From an uncultured Verrucomicrobiales bacterium (lineage in GTDB: Bacteria > Verrucomicrobiota > Verrucomicrobiia > Verrucomicrobiales > Akkermansiaceae), in the NCBI GenBank assembly GCA_937916135.1, contig CALFTQ010000038.1, positions 1 through 5,168 on the forward strand: a stretch of DNA of 5,168 bases. The letters are read 5' to 3'. Under the pieces are notes generated by a model, which was not told the origin of the DNA, made no database searches, and saw only the letters and a list, made by a program, of their open reading frames with translations. This document shows, in pieces, positions 1-5,168 of this stretch (position 1 is the first letter of the stretch; every line of letters begins with the position of its first letter). A program made the position numbers and the translations under genes.

Positions 1-29
1 CCGGGATATTATCAGATGAGGTGCAAGCT

Positions 30-143
30 TTACTCCTCCTCGGCGGGGGGAGCGGTCTCTCGCCTGCCCGGTCTCAACCAGAGCAAAGCGGCAAACATGC
101 CCGGAAGCGTGCACAACAATGACATCAGCAAATCACTATTCAT
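30..143 (-). CDS. Possible 37-residue single-pass membrane miniprotein
   Basis: An ATG-to-TAA frame begins 64 bases after the stop of the large gene, on the same strand. The product has a short N-terminus (MNSD), one hydrophobic segment at about residues 5-23 (LLMSLLCTLPGMFAALLWL), a basic patch RPGRR (24-28) and an acidic end APPAEEE (31-37). By the positive-inside rule the C-terminus would be cytoplasmic. The start is weakly supported: an AGG touches the ATG directly, too close for a normal ribosome binding site, and an in-frame TGA lies 17 codons upstream (194-192). Leucine is mostly TTG, unlike the CTG and CTC preference of the large gene, which argues for chance or a different origin. 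I do not recognise a family. It could be co-transcribed with the large gene, since no terminator is seen between them. Confidence 0.35.
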   Translation of the reverse strand: MNSDLLMSLLCTLPGMFAALLWLRPGRRETAPPAEEE

Positions 144-207
144 CCTGCAAGTGCTATCTTCCCTGGGAATGCTCGTACATTCATGGAAATATCAGAGGCG
201 AACGCTT

Positions 208-3200
208 TTATTTCCTACGACGCCGGGCCGCGAGTGCAAGCATGGCCAGGAGACTGAGGGTTGCAGTAGCTGGCTCCGGAATCAGGGTAAAGCTGGTCAC
301 ATTGCCCGTTGTGCCGGCAAACTGACCATCCTGCATCTTGAGCACAAGTTTGCTGTAATCCTCGGATGAGGAGGTACCGAAATCGACCGACACACTCTTG
401 TAGCCGGCATCCATCAGGGCTGCGGCATCCACAGAGAGGGTGAGTTCACCTTCCACCGTGCACTGGAACAGGTTGCTGAGGTCCACGTAGAAGGCTTCTC
501 CGGCGGACGTTTCGGGAAGGGTGAGGCTCAGAACCGTATCGCTCAGGGTAATGAGCCCGGTATCCCCCACAGAGAAACTGCAAGCGGCATCGAGCGATAC
601 CTGGTTGAGGGTCAGGTGGGTCAGTTCTGAAGTGAAGTTAACACGGCTGAGCTGCACTGCCGAAATCTCATAAGCCTCGGCCACTGCCTGCATCCACACA
701 TCCTGGGCCAGGGCATCGGTCCCGTTGCCAATGAGGGCAGCTTCCGAAGCCGTTACACTGCGCAGGGTGGCAGCCTGCTCATTCAGCCCGCTGAGCGTAG
801 TGCTGCCCAGGCTGGCCGTGGATTTCAACCGGGCGGTTGTGCCCTCTGTCACCTTCAGGCTGGAGGCAGCAAGGGTGTTGTTGACGCTCACGGTGGAACC
901 TGCAGCCAGATTCGCATCATCCAGTGTCACGTTGAATTCGCCCTTGCCGTTGGTGGTCATCTGCACATTGATTTCAGAGGAACCGCTGAAGGTGACCAGC
1001 GTTTTGATCGTGACACCATTCTGTGCAGCGGAATCCGGGCTGTGCGAGAGCAGGCCAGTCCACTGGGAAGTATCGCCGGCAAAGATGATTTCCTGTTCTG
1101 TGCCGCGCCAGGAGGTGCGCTGCAGGGTACCGGAGCCGGAAACACTGCCGGAGAAGATGCGAGTGTCGCCACTCCAGCCGTTGTTCAGGGACCAGGCGGC
1201 GGTGTTACCATCGTTGGTCAGGATGAGGTCGGCTGCATAGGTCTGATCCGTTGTAGCCTGGTTAAGGTAACCGGAAACGCCCTTGAACTCCACGGATGAA
1301 CCGGCCACGCCCAGATTGTTCATATTATGCCCCGCCAGGGTTGCGCCAGTCAGGGTGACGGTGCCGCTCCAGTCCGCCGCCAGACTCACGCCTGAACCAA
1401 GGCTGGTGGCGCTGCCAAGCTGGCAGGAGCCCTTGCCGGCCAGCTGCACGCTGCCGCCCGAATCGGCACTGAGACTGGAGCCAGGGCCGACGTTCACATC
1501 ACGCAGAACAACCGTGGAGCTGCCCGCATGGAGCTGCACATTCTCCAATGCCAAGTCGGAAAGCGTGTAGTTCGCGGCGGAAATGCTGATGGTGGCCTGG
1601 GTGATGCCCGCCCCGGCCACCTGGCCGGAGGCAGACTCAGCCCCCAGGGAAACGTGGTTCAGCACGGCGGGGGTATCACCGCTTGCCAGTGAAAGGGTTG
1701 AGCCCAGCTGAGCCGTGCCGGTCAGACTGAGGGTGGAATCTGCGGTATCCAGCGTGGCGCCATCCTTAATCACCAGGTTACCGGCAACAGCACTGCTGCC
1801 TGTCACTTCCAGGGTTGTGCCGGTGTGGAAGGTGAGATCATAACCGGAGTGATCCAGCGTAGCATCCTTGAGCAGAACCGTAGCGGCGGAGCCCTCTGTG
1901 GCGGTGATACCGTAGCCGCGGTAGATGGCGCCATCCTCCACGCGCAGGCGGCCACCGTACACATTGGTCATGGTTTTCACCTCGGAGGTGCTGGATTCCG
2001 TAACCTGCTCTGCCGTGGGGACGGTGCCATCCTGTACTTCCTTGAGAGCTTCGGCCACATAGGCACCAGTGATGAGGATATCGCCCTTCTGCTTGTGGGA
2101 GGTGCCGGTGGCATCCGTGTAATCGCAGTTGAACGACAATGTCGCATTCTCCCCGACGTAAATGGAATCGCGAATCTCCACCAGTTTATCAGCAGCGGCG
2201 GAAATCTTTACCGATACCGGCGTAACCAGAGAATTGGAACTGCCAGCCAGGATGCCGCGCAGGCGGCGGCCCGTTTCGGTGGCACCGGAGTTCTTTTCCA
2301 GCAGCACATAGTCATTGTTCTGAATCTGCAGCTCCGTACCCCGGCCCTGCAGATAAATGGCTGTACCACTGCGGTTGTTACGGATGATGAGAGAATCGTT
2401 GCTGTTCAGCTGAACCAGGGACGACGGTGCCGAGACTGACGGCTGCTCGGTAATGGCACATAGAGCTGCCCCTCCGTATGAGCTAACACACCCCTCAATG
2501 AGAACCTGGCCGTTGCCGGACATCTCAAACACGCCATCCACCACCTTCGCGGCGCCACCCTCGGGTGCGGTGTTACCGGTGAAAGTGATGCTGTCATTTC
2601 CTGTCAGACGAGTAGTACCATTGAGCCCCACGTAAATGGCAGAACCGTCATTCTCCTTGAAGGTGACGCTCCCGTTGTCCGACACCTCAATGGAACCATC
2701 GTTAAAGGAATAAAGCGCGCTGCCGTTAGCAATATCACCAGGTGTGGTATAAATCTGATTCTTCTCAAAAAGCACGGAACCGTTGTCATGTATCCGGAGT
2801 CTGCCCTCTCCTATGGAAGCCAGGGCGCCGCCCATGGCGGCCTTGTTGCCGGTGAACTTCAGCTCCGTGATGTGGTGCAGGTCAGCCAAGGCTCCCTGCC
2901 CGGCCACATAGAGGGCACCACCATATACCTGGGAACCGCCATCGGCCTGGTTGCCGTTGAAGTTCACCGTTTCGCTGTAGGCCATTTCCAACGAGCCGAG
3001 CACCGACATGGCACCACCGGTGCGGGCGGTGTTGCCTTCGAACAGGAGGCTGCCGTTGCGCTGCATGGAAAGCTCTGCACCAATGCCCACAAACAACGCG
3101 CTGTTGCCGCCGGAATAGTTCCCGGTGAAGGAGATAGCCTTATTGTCATTCATCTCGCCGGTGGCATTGATGAAAAGAGCCGGGCAAGCTTCGGTGCTCA

Positions 3201-5058
3201 CCGAATTGTTCTCAAAACTGAGCTTATCGAGGTGATTGAGGTAGATATTGCAGGGTCCCTCGGGGGTGGAGAAAGCAGCATCAGTTGACCCCCTGAAGGA
3301 GAGGGAACAAGGCGCATCCTCAGAGCTCACCTCGTAGTGCGCCACAAGAGCATCAAGCGTCACGCGGGCGCCTTCCAGCGTGATATCCTCCGCCAGCACA
3401 AAGCGCTGCGAGCCTTCAGACTCATGCAGACGCGAGGCGTTTGCCTGGGTGATACGCTCGCTGGCCTCGGAGATGATGTAGCCATCCTTCACCTGCATGC
3501 TCTCTTCCGTAGCGGTGGTCACGCCGTAGTCCAGGTACAGGCTCCCCTTGTTCCAGACCAGGCTGGCATCTTCTGCATCTACACCCTCCAGGCGGATATT
3601 AGCGGCATCCCAGGCGATGGAGCTGCCCGCGGCCAGAGTGAACAGGCGGTAGGAATTTCCCTTACTCAGTTCCGAGGCATCCACCCGGATAACCAATCCC
3701 TCTGCCTGAATCTTGCCGGCCAGGCGAGCGGTTCCCCCGGCATCCAGCCCGGCAATTTCAAGCACGGAATCATCGCACAGGGTACCATCCAGCATCATAG
3801 CATAGCTGTTGCCATCCAGGGATAGGGTGGCGCCAGCCTCCAGCGTGAACATATCGGCCCGCAGGCGGCCATCTTCCAGCACCAGGGAGCTGCCCGCTGC
3901 CGATTCCATGGAGGAGGCATACAATCTTGCAGCCCCCTGTACCTGCACGGTACCATTGTGCAGAGTGGTGGTGCCCAGATAGTGCGAGCGGGAGAAGCGC
4001 AGCTCATCAGCCGTGCCGCTGCGTCCGGCCATTTCCTCAAAATCAGCTGCCACATTCGTAGCATCGAGGATGATGGTGCCCGTGGCGCCCACGGTTTTAC
4101 CAGCGGCATCAGTATAATCCGCATTCAGGCTGGTGCTGCCTTTGGAGGTCACAGCATCGTGGAAACGGATGGTCTGCTTCTCACCGGCTGCAAAAACCAG
4201 GTCGCCGTAGGTCCAGATACTGCGCAACTCTGAACCTTCAAGTCCGGTTGTCAGGTTTTTCTCGAAAAGCACGCTGCTGTTGCCGGTGATGCTTATCAAC
4301 CTGCTGGCATCAATTGCTGCGGCCTCTTCTGCTTCGTTCTTGCTGAAAACCACGCTGCCATTGTTGCTGATGGCGATGTTCGCCCCCGAAAGGGCACCGC
4401 CCGATGACTTGGCCGCGTTGCTGCTGAAAAGGATGGAATCATTGTTATCCAGCGTCACATCTCCTACAATGGCGCCACCCGAGCCCTTGGCGTAGTTCTG
4501 CGTGAAAGAAATGGTGCCATTCCCCTGCATGAGGATGGGGCTGCCGGAGTAGCCGGCTATGACGCCGCCTTCGCCGGCTTCGTTATTACTGGCCAGAATC
4601 TGCCGGTTGTTGGTCCAGGTCATCGGGCCGCCATCACTCCTGATGAGGCTGTATGAGGAGTCGAGCTTGTTGTTGGTGTAGCTGATGGTATCCAGCGAAT
4701 CCCAGCTCAGCGCACGAGTCTGCCGCACCTGAATCAGCCACCTGGCGCTGTTATCGAAAGTGATGGAAGCCAGTTTATCGGCGCTCGCGCTGGTAAAATG
4801 CAAAGTGTGCGCGTAAGAAGCAGTCAACGCTGCCCCCCATTCCACAAGGCTGATATCCTGCGTAAGCTGGTAAGCAGTTTTAGCCCCTTTGTCTGTCAAC
4901 GTAGTGATATCGTCCGCAGCATCCACACTGTAAGGAGTGTAGCCAGAGGGCAGGCTGATGCTTGTGGGCGCGGTATACCCAGCGTGCGCAGCCAGGGGCC
5001 ATGCCAGAATCGCGGCCATCAGGCCGCGGAGGAGAGAAAGCGGTAAGTGTGGTTTCAT
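208..5058 (-). CDS. Large exported surface protein with Pmp-like repeats and PEP-CTERM anchor
   Basis: This 1616-residue protein is probably a cell-surface or secreted rod-like protein, possibly an adhesin; no enzymatic motif is visible. Seen in the translation: a signal peptide at residues 1-26, a Pmp-like repeat block at about 121-290, a second at about 605-940, a DYTDA motif after each block (314-318 and 979-983), a Ser/Thr/Gly-rich beta-strand region at about 1069-1592, and a PEP-CTERM tail at 1593-1616. Pmp repeats (F-x-x-N and GGA-[IL]) are known from chlamydial outer-membrane proteins, where they form a beta-helical passenger. Here no autotransporter barrel follows, and the exosortase-type tail replaces it. 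The start is well fixed: an in-frame TAA lies nine codons upstream (5085-5083) with no ATG, GTG or TTG between, and this ATG gives a textbook signal peptide. No Shine-Dalgarno sequence is evident. The frame is intact throughout. The existence of the gene is near certain; its function is inferred. Confidence 0.96.
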   Translation of the reverse strand: MKPHLPLSLLRGLMAAILAWPLAAHAGYTAPTSISLPSGYTPYSVDAADDITTLTDKGAKTAYQLTQDISLVEWGAALTASYAHTLHFTSASADKLASITFDNSARWLIQVRQTRALSWDSLDTISYTNNKLDSSYSLIRSDGGPMTWTNNRQILASNNEAGEGGVIAGYSGSPILMQGNGTISFTQNYAKGSGGAIVGDVTLDNNDSILFSSNAAKSSGGALSGANIAISNNGSVVFSKNEAEEAAAIDASRLISITGNSSVLFEKNLTTGLEGSELRSIWTYGDLVFAAGEKQTIRFHDAVTSKGSTSLNADYTDAAGKTVGATGTIILDATNVAADFEEMAGRSGTADELRFSRSHYLGTTTLHNGTVQVQGAARLYASSMESAAGSSLVLEDGRLRADMFTLEAGATLSLDGNSYAMMLDGTLCDDSVLEIAGLDAGGTARLAGKIQAEGLVIRVDASELSKGNSYRLFTLAAGSSIAWDAANIRLEGVDAEDASLVWNKGSLYLDYGVTTATEESMQVKDGYIISEASERITQANASRLHESEGSQRFVLAEDITLEGARVTLDALVAHYEVSSEDAPCSLSFRGSTDAAFSTPEGPCNIYLNHLDKLSFENNSVSTEACPALFINATGEMNDNKAISFTGNYSGGNSALFVGIGAELSMQRNGSLLFEGNTARTGGAMSVLGSLEMAYSETVNFNGNQADGGSQVYGGALYVAGQGALADLHHITELKFTGNKAAMGGALASIGEGRLRIHDNGSVLFEKNQIYTTPGDIANGSALYSFNDGSIEVSDNGSVTFKENDGSAIYVGLNGTTRLTGNDSITFTGNTAPEGGAAKVVDGVFEMSGNGQVLIEGCVSSYGGAALCAITEQPSVSAPSSLVQLNSNDSLIIRNNRSGTAIYLQGRGTELQIQNNDYVLLEKNSGATETGRRLRGILAGSSNSLVTPVSVKISAAADKLVEIRDSIYVGENATLSFNCDYTDATGTSHKQKGDILITGAYVAEALKEVQDGTVPTAEQVTESSTSEVKTMTNVYGGRLRVEDGAIYRGYGITATEGSAATVLLKDATLDHSGYDLTFHTGTTLEVTGSSAVAGNLVIKDGATLDTADSTLSLTGTAQLGSTLSLASGDTPAVLNHVSLGAESASGQVAGAGITQATISISAANYTLSDLALENVQLHAGSSTVVLRDVNVGPGSSLSADSGGSVQLAGKGSCQLGSATSLGSGVSLAADWSGTVTLTGATLAGHNMNNLGVAGSSVEFKGVSGYLNQATTDQTYAADLILTNDGNTAAWSLNNGWSGDTRIFSGSVSGSGTLQRTSWRGTEQEIIFAGDTSQWTGLLSHSPDSAAQNGVTIKTLVTFSGSSEINVQMTTNGKGEFNVTLDDANLAAGSTVSVNNTLAASSLKVTEGTTARLKSTASLGSTTLSGLNEQAATLRSVTASEAALIGNGTDALAQDVWMQAVAEAYEISAVQLSRVNFTSELTHLTLNQVSLDAACSFSVGDTGLITLSDTVLSLTLPETSAGEAFYVDLSNLFQCTVEGELTLSVDAAALMDAGYKSVSVDFGTSSSEDYSKLVLKMQDGQFAGTTGNVTSFTLIPEPATATLSLLAMLALAARRRRK
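211..282 (-). other. PEP-CTERM sorting signal (residues 1593-1616)
   Basis: The final 24 residues have the three parts of a PEP-CTERM signal: the motif I-P-E-P (1593-1596), a hydrophobic segment of about 15 residues (ATATLSLLAMLALAA, 1597-1611), and a basic tail R-R-R-R-K just before the stop. In this system an exosortase is known or thought to recognise the motif at the inner membrane and process the protein for the surface or extracellular matrix. The PEPATATLSLLA-type wording is what I associate with Akkermansia and relatives. No exosortase gene is in the window. Confidence 0.93.
283..1854 (-). other. C-terminal beta-strand-rich stalk region (residues ~1069-1592)
   Basis: About 520 residues rich in Ser, Thr, Gly, Ala, Leu and Val, with short alternating hydrophobic strands and GS/GT turns and no F-x-x-N repeats. 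Points of note are GHNMNNLG (1243-1250), SLNNGWSGDTR (1290-1300), a GSVSGSGTL turn-rich stretch (1304-1312) and FAGDTSQWTG (1326-1335). The last resembles strand motifs I recall from autotransporter-associated and verrucomicrobial PEP-CTERM proteins. The region probably forms a beta-solenoid or stacked beta-sandwich stalk holding the repeat modules away from the anchor. That role is inferred. Confidence 0.6.
1855..3405 (-). repeat. Module B of an internal duplication (residues 552-1068)
   Basis: Module B parallels module A: FVLAEDITL (553-561) matches YQLTQDISL, LDKLSFENN (610-618) matches LDTISYTNN, repeat block B follows, then AAADK (954-958) and DYTDATG (979-985) match AAGEK and DYTDAAG. 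Identity is low outside these anchors, so the duplication is old. Module B has roughly twice as many Pmp-like units as module A. It holds six of the ten cysteines of the protein (584, 603, 625, 857, 867, 978). Confidence 0.6.
2239..3246 (-). repeat. Pmp-like repeat block B (residues ~605-940)
   Basis: Eight canonical F-x-x-N motifs start at residues 615, 644, 673, 700, 735, 764, 800 and 826, spaced 26-36 residues apart. They are followed by degenerate units with I-R-N-N (892-895) and L-E-K-N (920-923). GGA-type motifs occur at 681 (GGAM), 713 and 743 (GGAL), 834 and 862 (GGAA), with weaker GSAL at 779 and GSAI at 805. The units share the consensus [DN]-[NGD]-[GDS]-S-[VIL]-x-F-x-x-N. The two long spacings (700 to 735 and 764 to 800) look like loop insertions of about 7-9 residues. 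The last three units have lost the Phe, and one (852-857) carries Cys in place of the Asn. Confidence 0.88.
3517..4872 (-). repeat. Module A of an internal duplication (residues 63-514)
   Basis: Module A starts with a leader segment (YQLTQDISL at 63-71, then LDTISYTNN at 122-130), continues with repeat block A, then a segment with AAGEK (290-294) and DYTDAAG (314-320), and closes with a beta-rich stretch ending in SLYLDYG (506-512). The leader, repeats and DYTDA segment recur in the same order in module B, which supports an ancient internal duplication or a fusion of related proteins. The closing stretch (about 463-514) has no obvious counterpart in module B. Confidence 0.6.
4189..4698 (-). 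repeat. Pmp-like repeat block A (residues ~121-290)
   Basis: Four canonical F-x-x-N motifs start at residues 185 (FTQN), 211 (FSSN), 238 (FSKN) and 265 (FEKN), spaced 26-27 residues apart. Two are followed by GGAI (194-197) and GGAL (220-223). Divergent units precede them, at YTNN 127-130 and GGVI 164-167. Each phenylalanine is preceded by an Asn/Gly/Ser turn such as NNGSV or NNDSI. The pattern matches the chlamydial polymorphic outer membrane protein repeat. The regular spacing suggests one beta-helix rung per unit. This is a protein-level repeat: the DNA copies have diverged. Confidence 0.85.
4981..5058 (-). other. Sec signal peptide of the large surface protein
   Basis: Residues 1-26 have the three parts of a type I signal peptide. 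The n-region is basic (K2, R11), the hydrophobic core runs from about G12 to A24 (GLMAAILAWPLAA), and A-H-A at 24-26 fits the A-x-A rule, with cleavage predicted before G27. There is no lipobox cysteine, so a lipoprotein is unlikely. It directs the protein across the inner membrane, as expected for a PEP-CTERM substrate. Confidence 0.9.
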
Positions 5059-5104
5059 ACGCTTGGGAACTCTAATTAGTGGTTAATTTTGTTTGTCCAA
5101 GGGT

Positions 5105-5133
5105 AAAATAGCAATTTTTTGAAATTCGAGCAA
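5105..5133 (-). promoter_or_regulatory. Candidate sigma70-like promoter for the large gene
   Basis: Read on the minus strand, TTGCTC (5133-5128) is followed by a 17-base spacer and TATTTT (5110-5105). The matches are 3 of 6 to the -35 consensus and 4 of 6 to the -10 consensus. Transcription would start near 5098, giving a leader of about 40 bases. The spacer contains an A6 tract (5120-5115). The surrounding upstream DNA is markedly more AT-rich than the gene, as expected of a promoter region. Promoter consensus in this phylum is not well known to me, so this is tentative. Confidence 0.3.
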
Positions 5134-5168
5134 CGTATTTATGCTAATTTTTCCATTTTTCGTATTCC

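Noticed and set aside
1..20. GATAAT-like -10 element on the minus strand near the window edge
   Set aside because: There is no matching -35 at a suitable distance, and no downstream gene is visible in the window to support it.
45..50. G6 tract (C6 on the coding strand of the small ORF) as a phase-variation site
   Set aside because: Six bases is short for slippage-driven variation, and it encodes an ordinary Pro-Pro pair in a frame that is itself uncertain.
190..210. Possible terminator (GCGAACGC followed by TTTTATTT on the plus strand)
   Set aside because: The stem is only three base pairs, and the T-run lies on the wrong strand for the large gene. I see no credible intrinsic terminator between 1 and 207.
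16..369. 117-codon open frame on the plus strand across the 3' end of the large gene
   Set aside because: It overlaps the PEP-CTERM coding region antisense, has no evident ribosome binding site and its product has no recognisable feature.
1825..2439. 204-codon open frame on the plus strand inside the large gene
   Set aside because: It is antisense to a frame with clear signal peptide, repeats and anchor. Its product shows no recognisable domain, and its openness follows from the codon bias of the real gene. The same applies to the other internal frames, such as 725-1240, 2788-3288 and 3337-3825.
283..4980. D-[ST]-[AILVMT] triplets as O-glycosylation sites, as known in Bacteroidota
   Set aside because: Such triplets occur here (for example DSI at residues 207-209), but they are common by chance in a Ser/Thr-rich protein, and I cannot show that this organism uses that system.
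5139..5156. Five-residue upstream ORF (MEKLA) on the minus strand
   Set aside because: It lies upstream of the candidate promoter, so it would not be in the transcript, and it is too short to stand out from chance.

Overview
The window is dominated by one very large gene on the minus strand (208-5058). It encodes a 1616-residue exported surface protein with a Sec signal peptide, two blocks of chlamydial Pmp-like repeats (F-x-x-N and G-G-A-[IL] motifs), a long Ser/Thr/Gly-rich beta-strand region, and a C-terminal PEP-CTERM sorting signal (I-P-E-P, a short hydrophobic stretch, then R-R-R-R-K). The exact form of this tail, the signal peptide plus repetitive beta-strand architecture, and moderately GC-rich coding DNA next to an AT-rich promoter region suggest a Verrucomicrobiota bacterium. 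Akkermansia or a close relative is the best guess. That assignment rests on recalled resemblance, not on a search.

Layout, read in the direction of transcription (right to left). 5168-5059 is AT-rich upstream DNA with a weak sigma70-like promoter candidate and no convincing Shine-Dalgarno sequence. 5058-4981 encodes the signal peptide. 4872-3517 encodes module A: a leader segment, a Pmp-like repeat block, a DYTDA-containing segment and a closing beta-rich segment. 3405-1855 encodes module B, which repeats the leader, repeat block and DYTDA segment in the same order but with a longer repeat block. 1854-283 encodes a beta-strand-rich region without Pmp motifs, and 282-211 the PEP-CTERM anchor. 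After the stop there are 64 bases with no clear terminator, then a possible 37-residue membrane miniprotein (143-30, minus strand) and 29 bases to the window edge.

The inferred life of the main product is export by Sec, folding of the repeat blocks into beta-helix-like rods, and processing or anchoring by an exosortase encoded elsewhere. Adhesion or host-surface contact is plausible but not shown by the sequence. The most notable points are that a Pmp-type passenger has a PEP-CTERM tail in place of an autotransporter barrel, that the protein looks like a duplication or fusion of two related passengers, and that an unlisted small membrane ORF lies just downstream. All other long open frames in the window are antisense or out-of-frame shadows of the large gene.
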